From assembly GCF_900116235.1 (NCBI RefSeq), contig NZ_FPAA01000014.1:1-64000 (forward strand): a stretch of 64,000 nt of DNA, given 5' to 3'. The first letter of the stretch is position 1. Each line of letters begins with the position of its first letter. This document shows positions 37,263-45,494 of the stretch, piece by piece. A program made the translations under genes and the position numbers. The notes beneath the pieces are model-generated. The model made no database searches, had not been told where the DNA came from, and saw nothing but the letters and a program-made list of their open reading frames with translations. This DNA is from Marininema halotolerans. Lineage in GTDB: Bacteria > Bacillota > Bacilli > Thermoactinomycetales > DSM-45169.

Positions 37263-37304
37263 AAAACCACCCTCTCTTTCAGGTGAAAGAGAGGGTGGTT
37301 TTTT
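37263..37304 (+). terminator. Terminator of the lipase gene
   Basis: Perfect 19-bp inverted repeat (37263-37281 with 37284-37302) with A4 and T6 ends, able to act on both strands. Confidence 0.85.
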
Positions 37305-37374
37305 GTCGTGTGAAAAGGATAAACGAGTGGGTGCAAGGCGTTTTCGCCGCTCACTGGTTATCGAAGGATTGATT

Positions 37375-38391
37375 TTATGATGAGAGCTCGTCTCGAAAAG
37401 CATCGGCAACGAGTTGATAGGAGCGTAACTTCGCCTCCATATCATGAAGAATACTCACAATCATAAATTCCTCAGTGCCATAGGAGTCACCTAAAGCGAG
37501 AATGCGTTCTTTAACCTGCTCGCTATTTCCAACGATCATTCGCTGGCGGTTGTGACGAATGATGGCTCGATCCATTTCGGTATAAGGATAACTCTGGGCA
37601 TCTTCGATGCTAGGAATACCCGCTGGGTTGCCGGCGCTTTTTTGCAGAAGAAGGAGGGATAAATCCAAGACCGATGCTTGTCGTTCTGCTTCTTCCTCAG
37701 TATCTGCGCAAATAACGAAGATGGCAAGGAGGATATGGGGGTGTGAATTGATTAATGAAGGGCGGAAATGATCGCGATAGAACTGTACGACTTCCTCTCC
37801 TCCCTCTCCATTAATAAATTGAGCAAAGGCGTAGCTCGCCCCGTGTTGTGCCGCTAAATGTGCACTGCCTCCGCTAGAACCAAGCAACCATACTTCAGGG
37901 TGACTATCAACAAGGGGAGTGGCAAGAAGTTGAGGAAATCGATGGTTTTCATCTGTTTGATCATATAAATAGGTAATCAAATCCTCTAATTGTTGTGGAT
38001 AGGGATCCCTTGTTACCTTCTTCCCTTCTTGAAGGGCGCGTGTAGCGAGGGGAAGTCCTCCAGGAGCTCTTCCTAAACCGACATCAATCCTTTTTGGATA
38101 GAGCGCTTCAAGTACTTTGAAATTCTCCGCTACTTTATATGGACTATAGTGGGGGAGCATTACGCCACCCGAACCAAAGCGCATATGGTTGGTTTTTGCG
38201 GCAAGGTGACTAATGAGTACCTCGGGGCTAGACCCTGCTAGACTTTTTGAGAAATGATGTTCGGATACCCAGAAGCGATGGTATCCCATTTTTTCTGTTT
38301 CTTGTGCTAATCGACTGGTATCTGCTAAGGCTTCAATAGCCGTTTTTCCCTTGGGAATTGGCGATTGATCCAGTACGCTCAATTTAATCAT
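37375..38391 (-). CDS. LLM-class flavin-dependent oxidoreductase (MsnO8/YtmO-like)
   Basis: A 338-residue luciferase-like monooxygenase. LSVLDQSPIPKGKTAIEAL, HRFWVSEHHF, GSGGVMLPHYSPYKVAENF and RIDVGLGRAPGG are typical of the MsnO8 group. Such enzymes use reduced flavin to oxygenate small molecules; the substrate is not evident. ATG 38391 follows GAGGTGAG. No flavin reductase is next to it. Confidence 0.85.
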   Translation of the reverse strand: MIKLSVLDQSPIPKGKTAIEALADTSRLAQETEKMGYHRFWVSEHHFSKSLAGSSPEVLISHLAAKTNHMRFGSGGVMLPHYSPYKVAENFKVLEALYPKRIDVGLGRAPGGLPLATRALQEGKKVTRDPYPQQLEDLITYLYDQTDENHRFPQLLATPLVDSHPEVWLLGSSGGSAHLAAQHGASYAFAQFINGEGGEEVVQFYRDHFRPSLINSHPHILLAIFVICADTEEEAERQASVLDLSLLLLQKSAGNPAGIPSIEDAQSYPYTEMDRAIIRHNRQRMIVGNSEQVKERILALGDSYGTEEFMIVSILHDMEAKLRSYQLVADAFRDELSS

Positions 38392-38575
38392 AAACTCACC
38401 TCAAGCTGCTTGGTTTGATCATGTTGTATATCAGAGGATCGACACTAATATTCCCATCCCTAGGCATAGCGAAACATGACACACATCAAGGGGGATTTTA
38501 ACTTTTAAAATAGAGGATGTGTTTAGGCTCCTCATCTCCTGACGAGACTGCTAAGGAAGAGGAGTGACGAAGGGT

Positions 38576-40402
38576 ATGGTGAGAAAACACTGGCGCAGTA
38601 AGTGGATAGCGGTATTGTTGTTTTTTGCTTTTGTCAGCATCCTGGTTCGATTATATTGGATTCAAATCTCCGCAGTGCACTCGTTTTCTCGGGAGAAGGC
38701 TGATTTGGTTGCTCGTGCGCAAGAACAACAAAATCGAGACTTTATTGTGGATAGTGGAAGGGGAGCCATCCTTGATCGACGCGGTCGACCCATTACCTAT
38801 GAAAAGGATTGGCGCTTAGTTGTCTTTCCACTCTCGGAACGTCAGGTGTCTACCAATCAAAAACAATTAACGCGTGTTGCACAGATTTTACATATATCTG
38901 TCCAGTCATTAAGTAAGCAATTGACGGCAATTCATCGTCCAGAAGCCTTAAAAAAAGATGGGAACAGTGATTGGATTTTAACGCAAGGCCAAGCCGAGGC
39001 GATTAGTAAACTTGCGATTCCTGGGATCTATGCACGTCGTTCGGATGATCGCAGTGGGTTCTCCTTAGCAAAAACAGTGATTGGAAGATTGGAGAGAAAT
39101 CCTTTTTTGATTCAAGAGCGGTATCCTGATGAATGGGAAAAGGGGATGTATGATTCACGGTCGCGGATTGGCGTTACTGGATTAGAGGAGACCTTTGAAC
39201 CCTTCCTTCGTGGAGACGGAGGAGAATATCTACTCTTTGAGAAGGATGGACGGGGGCGGCCTCTAAATGGCACCACAGTGATCAAGGAGAAGGGTAATGA
39301 AGCGTTTTATCCTTATCGTGTAGTGACAACGTTGGATATGGATATTCAGCGCCTAACGGAGAGGATTTTACAAAAGCAGAAAGTAGAAGAAGGGGCCATT
39401 GTGGTACAAGATATAGCCAGTGGAGATATCCTCGCAATGGCGAGTCAACCCGATGAAAGTACAGCAAAAGATGAGCAGAATCCATGGGATAACCGTGCAC
39501 TGATGGAAACAACCCCTGGCTCCATTTTTAAGACGGTTGTTGCACTTGCCGCACTCGATACAGGAAAAGTAAAAATGACGGATGTTTTTCACTGCAATGG
39601 AAGTTTGGGTCGTTACGGATTGACAGATACCCATGCTCATGGAAAGGAAACATTTGCGCAGGCATACGCGAATTCCTGTAATATTGTTTTTGCCCAGATT
39701 GCAGAAAAAGTAGGAGCCAAAACCATTGAATTGTATGCCCAACGCATGGGGTTAGGTCAACGAATGATATGGACAGGGGAGCTATTTCAAGAAAAAAACT
39801 TTAAGCAACTTCAGGGAGAGGAGAAGGGGTTGATTTTTGCACCTGGGACATCGAAAGAGGACAAGGGAGCGATTGCGCAGACGGGAATTGGGCAACGTGA
39901 TGTAAGAGTGACGCCTTTACAAGCAGCCAACATGGTGACTACGTTATTTCACAATGGCAGTACCCCTAATCCACGCATCGTAAAGGAGATTCGGCGGTAT
40001 GATGGTTCGCCTGTCGTTACTTTTCCGGATCATGTGTTAAAAACGAAGGAGAGAATCGGCTCGCGTGCACTTGCACAGGTGCGGGAGATGATGAGGGGAG
40101 TCGTGACGAAGGGCACTGCACAGTCGATGAAAACAGCGATTCTTCCCTTGGCAGGGAAGACAGGAACGGCTCAGGTTGGTGTGAAGGGAGACCACTATAA
40201 TAAGTGGATGATCGGTTATGCTCCCTATGATAAGCCGCGATGGGCGGTATCCGTTGTCGTTCGCTCATCGGCGGACCCCAAAGAGATGCGAGGGCAACAG
40301 ATTTTTCGCCAAGTAATGGAAGAAATCTACCGGCTAGACCAGCAACAAAAGAAGGAGAAGCAGGAGAAAAAGAAACCACCAAGCAAATCGAATAATGATT
40401 GA
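38576..40402 (+). CDS. Class B penicillin-binding protein
   Basis: About 608 residues: one N-terminal membrane helix, the dimerisation region with RGAILDRRGRPITYE, and a transpeptidase domain. The three active-site motifs are SIFK (Ser nucleophile), SCN and KTG (in LAGKTGTAQVG). This is a PBP2/PBP3-like peptidoglycan transpeptidase. The C-terminal end is lysine-rich. ATG 38576 is preferred to GTG 38564 for spacing to GAGGAG. It stands alone, unlike spoVD or pbpB in the dcw cluster. Confidence 0.85.
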   Translation: MVRKHWRSKWIAVLLFFAFVSILVRLYWIQISAVHSFSREKADLVARAQEQQNRDFIVDSGRGAILDRRGRPITYEKDWRLVVFPLSERQVSTNQKQLTRVAQILHISVQSLSKQLTAIHRPEALKKDGNSDWILTQGQAEAISKLAIPGIYARRSDDRSGFSLAKTVIGRLERNPFLIQERYPDEWEKGMYDSRSRIGVTGLEETFEPFLRGDGGEYLLFEKDGRGRPLNGTTVIKEKGNEAFYPYRVVTTLDMDIQRLTERILQKQKVEEGAIVVQDIASGDILAMASQPDESTAKDEQNPWDNRALMETTPGSIFKTVVALAALDTGKVKMTDVFHCNGSLGRYGLTDTHAHGKETFAQAYANSCNIVFAQIAEKVGAKTIELYAQRMGLGQRMIWTGELFQEKNFKQLQGEEKGLIFAPGTSKEDKGAIAQTGIGQRDVRVTPLQAANMVTTLFHNGSTPNPRIVKEIRRYDGSPVVTFPDHVLKTKERIGSRALAQVREMMRGVVTKGTAQSMKTAILPLAGKTGTAQVGVKGDHYNKWMIGYAPYDKPRWAVSVVVRSSADPKEMRGQQIFRQVMEEIYRLDQQQKKEKQEKKKPPSKSNND

Positions 40403-40428
40403 ATGCTCATTCATAATCGTGTCCCCCC

Positions 40429-40457
40429 TTGCCAAATCGATCGTTGCCTCGTAAAAT
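40429..40457 (+). promoter_or_regulatory. Sigma-A promoter of ribU
   Basis: TTGCCA (40429-40434) and TAAAAT (40452-40457) with a 17-base spacer, just before the FMN riboswitch. Confidence 0.7.
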
Positions 40458-40480
40458 GGAGGAAAGTGAATAACGTTTTC

Positions 40481-40727
40481 AATCCTTCGGGGCAGGGTGA
40501 AATTCCCGACCGGCGGTGATGGTACCTATGAGTACCTCAGTCCGTGACCCGCTTTATGCGGTGGACCTGGTGAAAATCCGGGGCCGACAGTATAGTCTGG
40601 ATGGGAGAAGGATGACACGTACGCGTGTGGATGCGTAGGTCTATGAAAATTCGAGACCTTTATTTGAGAGTGTCCAATAGAAATTAAACCCGAAGGAAGG
40701 CTAATGCATGGCCTTTCTTCGGGTTTT
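40481..40727 (+). promoter_or_regulatory. FMN riboswitch (RFN element) with terminator
   Basis: The aptamer (40481-40615) shows the RFN core: CGGGGCAGGGTGAAATTCCC, GACCGGCGGTGAT, CAGTCCGTGACCC, GGTGAAAATCCGG and GGATGGGAGAAGGAT. The expression platform is a terminator hairpin (40686-40727) closing with GGGTTTTT. FMN binding should stop transcription of the downstream riboflavin transporter gene. Confidence 0.95.
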
Positions 40728-40775
40728 TCGCTGTACGGCGTCATCAGAACACATAAGAAAAGGGAGTGTTCTCTG

Positions 40776-41348
40776 ATGACGAAACAGGGTTCAACAATGA
40801 AATTGACAACCGTTTCGATTTTAGCTGGATTTGCATTTTTAATGCAGTATTTAAATTTTCCACTGCCGATGTTTCCGCCATTTTTAAAGGTGGACTTTAG
40901 TGAATTACCTGCTTTGGTAGCTGGGTTGATGTTTGGACCCTTGGCAGGTGTACTTGTGGAATTTCTTAAAAATCTTCTTCACTATTTATTTAGTGGGAGT
41001 GATACAGGGATCCCGATTGGTCAATTGGCTAATTTTGTTGCAGGTAGTATCTTTGTGGTGACGACGGTTCTTATCACACGGAAGCTACAAGGGATTAAAG
41101 GGCTGGTCACGGGTTTGACAGTGGCTACGATACTCATGGCTGTTATCATGAGTATCGCGAATTACTGGGTGATCTTACCTGCTTACGCTTTCCTCATTCA
41201 TTGGGAAGTGGTCGGACCAGCAAAGACGTCGTTAGTTCTTTATGGAATCGGTCCCTTTAACTTAGTAAAGGGAGTATTGACTGCCCTCCTCTTTATCCCT
41301 TTGTATCAACGACTCAAAGGAAGAATACATCTTCCAAAGATATCTTAA
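40776..41348 (+). CDS. ribU: Riboflavin ECF transporter S component
   Basis: A 190-residue S component with about six membrane segments: MQYLNFPLPMFPPFLKVDFSELPALVAG and GIGPFNLVKGVLTALL are RibU signatures. It imports riboflavin together with the shared EcfAAT module. ATG 40776 follows AAAAGGGAG; the longer frame from 40704 lies in the riboswitch terminator. Regulation by FMN follows from the leader. Confidence 0.92.
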   Translation: MTKQGSTMKLTTVSILAGFAFLMQYLNFPLPMFPPFLKVDFSELPALVAGLMFGPLAGVLVEFLKNLLHYLFSGSDTGIPIGQLANFVAGSIFVVTTVLITRKLQGIKGLVTGLTVATILMAVIMSIANYWVILPAYAFLIHWEVVGPAKTSLVLYGIGPFNLVKGVLTALLFIPLYQRLKGRIHLPKIS

Positions 41349-41392
41349 CAATCTACAGGGATATTAATGAATGATTCTGAAAACGTTATTCA

Positions 41393-41420
41393 TGACCGGC
41401 CGATCGACGGTCGGTTTTTT
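41393..41420 (+). terminator. Terminator of ribU
   Basis: ACCGGCCGAT region pairs with ATCGACGGTCGGT-type arm, followed by six T. It also lies just after the stop of the minus-strand micro-protein gene. Confidence 0.7.
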
Positions 41421-41430
41421 ATTTGGGTGG

Positions 41431-41508
41431 TTAACGAAAGGTAACAATGATTCCAGCGATCAACATGATATAACCAATTACAGGAAGAACCAGGGGTATG
41501 CGGTGCAC
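41431..41508 (-). CDS. 25-residue membrane micro-protein
   Basis: GTG 41508 stands 8 bases after a full AAGAAAGGAGG site. The peptide is MHRIPLVLPVIGYIMLIAGI plus five residues: one membrane helix of about 20 residues with a basic start and end. Such single-span micro-proteins are common in Bacillales but rarely annotated. Function unknown; it lies between ribU and ectC. Confidence 0.55.
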   Translation of the reverse strand: MHRIPLVLPVIGYIMLIAGIIVTFR

Positions 41509-41639
41509 CGGATATCCTCCTTTCTTAAGTAATCGCCCTTTGAAGGCGGGATGTGGTTGAGGGTTCATTATGAATGGGAGTTCCCGTTATGGCAAGATTT
41601 AAACGTCCTCTCATTATAATGACGAACGAGGACGGATAA

Positions 41640-41686
41640 AAGTTGCAAAGACCGCACCTTTTTTTAAGGTGCGGTCTTTGCAACTT
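41640..41686 (-). terminator. Probable terminator of ectABC
   Basis: A perfect 21-bp inverted repeat with a five-base loop, about 120 bases after the ectC stop. On the minus strand it is followed by TTTTAT. The surrounding 41509-41808 gap shows no other coding signal. Confidence 0.6.
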
Positions 41687-41808
41687 AGCCTGCAATTGTC
41701 GGTGTCATCCTACTTCGATTGGCAATAAAACCCGGTCGTGGTGGTTGACCGAATGGTCTACATGTCGTTGAATGTGAAGTGGAAGAAAGACGATAGAATT
41801 CCTATTCC

Positions 41809-42192
41809 TTAATCGAGTAAGGGGTAAGCACCGTCTTCATCATGGGTTTCAAGTCCTGTGCAAGGAGGGTTGAAGACGCAAACGAGACGTAAATCGGATT
41901 TTGCCCGCACTTGGTGACGTTCATGTCCATTTAACGTATAAATTGTTCCGTCTTTGATCGGATAAACTTTTCCATCGTCAAGGGTTTCTACTTCTCCTTC
42001 TCCCTGCACACAATAAACGGCTTCAATATGGTTTTTATACCACATGGTGGTGGTTGTTCCAGCTTTAATAATCGTATCGTGCATGGAGAAGCCCACATTA
42101 TCTTTTTTCAAGAGAAAACGTCTACTTTCCCAAGTGTCTCCCTTGACTTCGTTTTCGGTACCAATGAGATCTGCGAGATGTTTGACGATCAC
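41809..42192 (-). CDS. ectC: L-ectoine synthase
   Basis: A 127-residue cupin enzyme that closes N-gamma-acetyl-2,4-diaminobutyrate into ectoine, the last step. TWESRRFLLKKDNVGFSMHDT, MWYKNHIEAVYCVQGEGEVE and LNGHERHQVRA are EctC signatures, including the iron and substrate ligands in the second. ATG 42192 is the natural start. Third gene of ectABC; no ectD (hydroxylase) follows. Confidence 0.95.
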   Translation of the reverse strand: MIVKHLADLIGTENEVKGDTWESRRFLLKKDNVGFSMHDTIIKAGTTTTMWYKNHIEAVYCVQGEGEVETLDDGKVYPIKDGTIYTLNGHERHQVRAKSDLRLVCVFNPPCTGLETHDEDGAYPLLD

Positions 42193-42219
42193 GAGGTGTT
42201 CATCCTTTCACTATAGGGT

Positions 42220-43500
42220 TTAGCGTGTGTTTTTTGCTGCTTGGATCGATTCCTCCAAGATTGCGAGGCCTTTATTTAATCCTTCATCGTCAATGATAAG
42301 TGGAGGCATCACCTTGGCAACTTCACTATCAGGCCCTGAAGTTTCCATGATTAAACCACGCTCAAAGGCGGCAGCACATACTTTTTCTGCAAATCCTTCT
42401 TGGCCAAAAGCGATTCCTTGCATCAGTCCGCGACCGCGTACCTCGGGTTCCGTGTCAGGGTGTTTCGCTGTCATGGAATTCAAAGCCTGCTGAAGGATTT
42501 CGCCTTTGCGAAGGATTTCCCGTTCCAGTTTATCCGTTTCCCAATAGGTTAACGCTTCTGTAGCGGCAACAAAGGCCAAGTTATGACCGCGGAATGTGCC
42601 ATTATGCTCACCTGGCGCCCATTTATCCAGCTTAGGTTGAATTAACGTGATGGCAAATGGGAGACCATATCCCCCGATGGATTTGGATAGGCAGATCATA
42701 TCAGGTTGAATACCTGCTTCTTCAAAACTAAAGAAGGTGCCTGTACGCCCACAACCAACCTGTACATCATCAACAATGAGCAGGATGTCCCAACGGCGGC
42801 AAATATCTTCGATCCTTTGTAGCCAAGTGTTGCTGGCAACGTTGATTCCGCCTTCGCCTTGTAGCGTTTCTAGGATGATGGCAGCGGGTAAATCCAGGCC
42901 ACTTCCTTCATCTTCTAGATAGCGTTCAAGTAGGCTCAGGGAATCTACGTCATCATGATAATTGTCGTAGGGCATTGAAACAGCATGGTGGAGAGGAACA
43001 CCCGCACCATGTCGTTTAAAGGAATTACCTGTGACCGAGAGCGCACCAAGCGTCATCCCATGGAAGGCTTTCGTAAAGCTAATGACGGTTTGTCGTCCAG
43101 TTACTTTTCGTGCGAGCTTTAAAGCACTTTCAACGGAATTTGCACCGGTCGGTCCTGGAAACATCACTTTGTAATTCATCTTCCGCGGTTCGAGAATCAC
43201 TTGTTGAAAACGTTGTAAAAACTTTTCCTTAGCAACGGTTGCCATATCTAGACTGTGCACAACATGATCGTTGGTAAGGTAGTCAATCAGTTTGCTTTTT
43301 ATTTGAGGGTTGTTGTGACCATAATTTAATGCTCCTGCACCAGCGAAGAAATCAATAAATTCACGGCCTTCAACATCCCAGAGCTTATACCCACGTGCCT
43401 TATCAAAAATGGTAGGGAAGCTACGGCAGTAGCTACGTACCTCGGATTCCAAGGTTTCAAATGTGCTCATATCTGTAGTTGCTTCGGTTATTGAAGTCAA
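42220..43500 (-). CDS. ectB: L-2,4-diaminobutyrate transaminase
   Basis: A 426-residue class III aminotransferase making 2,4-diaminobutyrate from aspartate semialdehyde and glutamate. [33 protein letters not shown] and the PLP lysine in [12 protein letters not shown] are EctB marks. TTG 43500 follows GAGGAGG, which is formed by the last codons of ectA; ATG 43470 has no site. Cotranscribed with ectA and ectC. Confidence 0.95.
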   Translation of the reverse strand: MTSITEATTDMSTFETLESEVRSYCRSFPTIFDKARGYKLWDVEGREFIDFFAGAGALNYGHNNPQIKSKLIDYLTNDHVVHSLDMATVAKEKFLQRFQQVILEPRKMNYKVMFPGPTGANSVESALKLARKVTGRQTVISFTKAFHGMTLGALSVTGNSFKRHGAGVPLHHAVSMPYDNYHDDVDSLSLLERYLEDEGSGLDLPAAIILETLQGEGGINVASNTWLQRIEDICRRWDILLIVDDVQVGCGRTGTFFSFEEAGIQPDMICLSKSIGGYGLPFAITLIQPKLDKWAPGEHNGTFRGHNLAFVAATEALTYWETDKLEREILRKGEILQQALNSMTAKHPDTEPEVRGRGLMQGIAFGQEGFAEKVCAAAFERGLIMETSGPDSEVAKVMPPLIIDDEGLNKGLAILEESIQAAKNTR

Positions 43501-43506
43501 AATGAA

Positions 43507-44064
43507 TTAAACCTCCTCAATGTTTTCAAACGGCCCTACTCGGTATGTCCACTCAGACTCATGGTCATCTCCAGGAAATAAATCTTCGGAAAAACATTCA
43601 GAGGTATGGCAGGTCGTTTGGATATCTCTTGCCAAGCCTTTAAATAGGGACTGAGAAGCGTTGTTTGAAGGTGAGACGGTAGCCTCGAGGAAGCGTACAT
43701 TTTCACATGCTTCCCGGTTGAGGAGGTTCCTTAGCAAGGATTTGGCCAACCCTTTTCCACGCTGACTTTGATCAACGGCGACTTGCCATACAAAGACCAC
43801 ATCAGGGGATTCAGGTTGCACAAAGGCAGAAACGAAACCAACGACACGCCCTTCTTGTTCCGCCAATACACATGTTTCAGAGAAATATTTACACAGCATG
43901 AGATAGCTGTAACTTGAGTTTAAATCTAAAACACCCGTACCTTTAATCAGTTTCCATACAGCAGTACCGTCCTCTTCAGTAGGTTTACGAAACGTTACTT
44001 GATTACCTGGATGACGGTACTTTTTTACGGAACTTTTTGATCTCAGCGAATCATCTGTCTTCAG
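43507..44064 (-). CDS. ectA: L-2,4-diaminobutyrate N-gamma-acetyltransferase
   Basis: GNAT acetyltransferase, second step of ectoine synthesis. The frame from 43899 upward continues with clear EctA sequence: VTFRKPTEEDGTAVWKLIKG and VLDLNSSYSYLMLCKYFSET, then VWQVAVDQSQRGKGLAKSLL with the acetyl-CoA loop. The first in-frame ATG (43899) would remove about the first 55 residues, including strand 1. No ATG, GTG or TTG lies between it and the stop at 44116. The coordinates use a CTG at 44064 that overlaps the TGA of an 8-codon leader frame; this start is a proposal. Length (about 185) is normal for EctA. Confidence 0.85.
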   Translation of the reverse strand: MKTDDSLRSKSSVKKYRHPGNQVTFRKPTEEDGTAVWKLIKGTGVLDLNSSYSYLMLCKYFSETCVLAEQEGRVVGFVSAFVQPESPDVVFVWQVAVDQSQRGKGLAKSLLRNLLNREACENVRFLEATVSPSNNASQSLFKGLARDIQTTCHTSECFSEDLFPGDDHESEWTYRVGPFENIEEV

Positions 44065-44087
44065 TGGAGACGGACTCTGTCGATCAT
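44061..44087 (-). CDS. Possible 8-codon leader peptide before ectA
   Basis: ATG 44087 follows AAAGGATGGTGAT and reads MIDRVRLH to TGA. The stop overlaps a CTG in the ectA frame (CTGA). It may couple translation to ectA, or a frameshift may join the two. Weak evidence on its own. Confidence 0.3.
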   Translation of the reverse strand: MIDRVRLH

Positions 44088-44182
44088 TGATAGCTAGATC
44101 ACCATCCTTTATTGATTAATATCATCAGTAAAACTACCCGTCTTTTATCGTAACGTGTACGGAACCATCCGTCGAAAGTACT

Positions 44183-44207
44183 GTACCCGCTTAGATTACG
44201 GTTAAAC
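44183..44207 (-). promoter_or_regulatory. Sigma-B-like promoter of ectABC
   Basis: On the minus strand GTTTAA (44202-44207) and GGGTAC (44183-44188) are 13 bases apart; the B. subtilis sigma-B consensus is GTTTAA and GGGTAT with 12-15 bases between. It lies about 100 bases above ectA. General-stress control would suit a compatible-solute operon. Confidence 0.6.
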
Positions 44208-44546
44208 ATGGCAGGACTTGATGAGGGTCAATGAGGGCTGAGATTCTAACATATCCTGTGGAATGATACGAATCAGACTCCATGTTATCTAAAAAGGGAT
44301 ATACAGAAGATTGTCTAGTATAATCACTGATTTTTCTTCATATTAATTGATCCATAGGGGATTAGCAGTTTTTAATTTCATTCGATGGACATGTTATCCA
44401 ATTTGCTAATGATTATTTTTGGTGAAAAAATAGGTTTCATCCGGTATGTTTTGTGATATGTAAAGAAAGGATAGGCATTTTTTAATGATTTTAAACGGAT
44501 TCTCCAATTATGCGGCAATAGGGAGGTTGTAAGGAGGGATTTGCAT
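44208..44546. promoter_or_regulatory. Divergent ectA/ehuB control region
   Basis: About 340 bases between the divergent operons. ATTAGCA (44361-44367) and TGCTAAT (44404-44410) are exact inverted copies 36 bases apart, suited to a dimeric regulator. GGATAGGCATTTT (about 44469) and GGATTGGCATTTT (about 44583) are related direct copies. No convincing sigma-A promoter for the ehu side was found. Confidence 0.35.
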
Positions 44547-44597
44547 ATGAAATCCGCTATAATTGGACATTTTCAAAAGGAGGGATTGGCATTTTAA
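44547..44597 (+). CDS. 16-residue leader peptide before ehuB
   Basis: ATG 44547 follows GTAAGGAGGG with good spacing and reads MKSAIIGHFQKEGLAF, stop 44595-44597. The ehuB ribosome site AAAAGGAGGG lies inside this frame, and the proposed ehuB start (44591) overlaps its stop. This suits translational coupling or attenuation. Confidence 0.5.
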   Translation: MKSAIIGHFQKEGLAF

Positions 44598-45463
44598 AGA
44601 TCAGGAAAGAAGTGTTCATATTGGTTCTTCTCATCTTCCTGGTTACGGGATGTGGGCGATTGCAGTTTTTTTCTTCGGGTGAATCAGCGCTTCAAGAAGC
44701 AAAGGACCAAAAAAGTGTCGTCATCGGATTTGCAAATGAAAAACCCTATGCATATCAGGAAGATGGCAAGGTGACAGGCGAAGCGGTGGAAATTGCAAAG
44801 AAAATTTTTAAAAACCAGGGAATTACCAATATCAAACCGGTGCTAACGGATTTTGGTTCTTTGATCCCTGGATTAAAAGCCGGTCGCTTCGATGTAATTA
44901 CCGCAGGCATGTATATTACTCCTGAGCGTTGTAAGCAGGTAGCCTTTGCTAATCCAGAGTACAACATTGGTGAGGGGTTAGCTGTGCAGAAGGGAAATCC
45001 CAAAGATATTCACAGCTATAAGGATGTGGCAAATCAACCCGATACGACGATCGCTGTGATGAAAGGAGCAATCGAAGAGTCCTATATGAAAGATTCGGGA
45101 GTAAAAGAGAATCAGATTAAGTTCGTTGCAGATCAACCGACTGCGGTTGCGCTTCTTAATTCTGGCCGTGTGGATGGTGTGACGATGACAGGCCCTTCCT
45201 TGCTTGCCATTTTACAATCTGCGAAAGCAAAGAATGTGTCCGTTGTAGAAGATTTCAAGCAACCGATTATTGATGGGAAGGAGATTAAGGGGATTGGTGC
45301 GGCGGCCTTTCGGCCAGAGGATAAGGACTTTGTGAAGATATACAACGACGGACTTGCTCAGATGAAGGAATCAGGGGAACTGTACGATACGATTCACCCC
45401 TTTGGTTTTACAAAGAAAGATTTACCCGGCGATGAGACCGCAGAAGAAATCTGTAAGCAGTAA
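44591..45463 (+). CDS. ehuB: Ectoine/hydroxyectoine ABC transporter, substrate-binding lipoprotein (EhuB-like)
   Basis: About 290 residues. A lipoprotein signal with lipobox VTGC leads to a family 3 solute-binding domain: SVVIGFANEKPYAYQEDGKVTGEAVEIAKKI, DFGSLIPGLKAGRFDVITAGMYITPERC, DTTIAVMKGAIEE. Place and sequence fit EhuB. Start: GTG 44612 would give a signal peptide without positive charge and has only a weak site. ATT 44591 gives MLKIRKEVFILVLLI with three basic residues, 6-7 bases after AAAAGGAGGG. I therefore prefer ATT. Confidence 0.85.
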   Translation: MLKIRKEVFILVLLIFLVTGCGRLQFFSSGESALQEAKDQKSVVIGFANEKPYAYQEDGKVTGEAVEIAKKIFKNQGITNIKPVLTDFGSLIPGLKAGRFDVITAGMYITPERCKQVAFANPEYNIGEGLAVQKGNPKDIHSYKDVANQPDTTIAVMKGAIEESYMKDSGVKENQIKFVADQPTAVALLNSGRVDGVTMTGPSLLAILQSAKAKNVSVVEDFKQPIIDGKEIKGIGAAAFRPEDKDFVKIYNDGLAQMKESGELYDTIHPFGFTKKDLPGDETAEEICKQ

Positions 45464-45494
45464 TCATGTAGGGTTTTAATTCTATGGAAAGGAA

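Noticed and set aside
41809-43500. An ectD hydroxylase gene in the ect operon
   Set aside because: ectC is followed by a hairpin and a micro-ORF; no dioxygenase sequence seen in the window.
44547-44614. Reading ehuB simply from GTG 44612
   Set aside because: Weak ribosome site and a signal peptide without basic residues; the ATT start explains the sequence better, although not proven.
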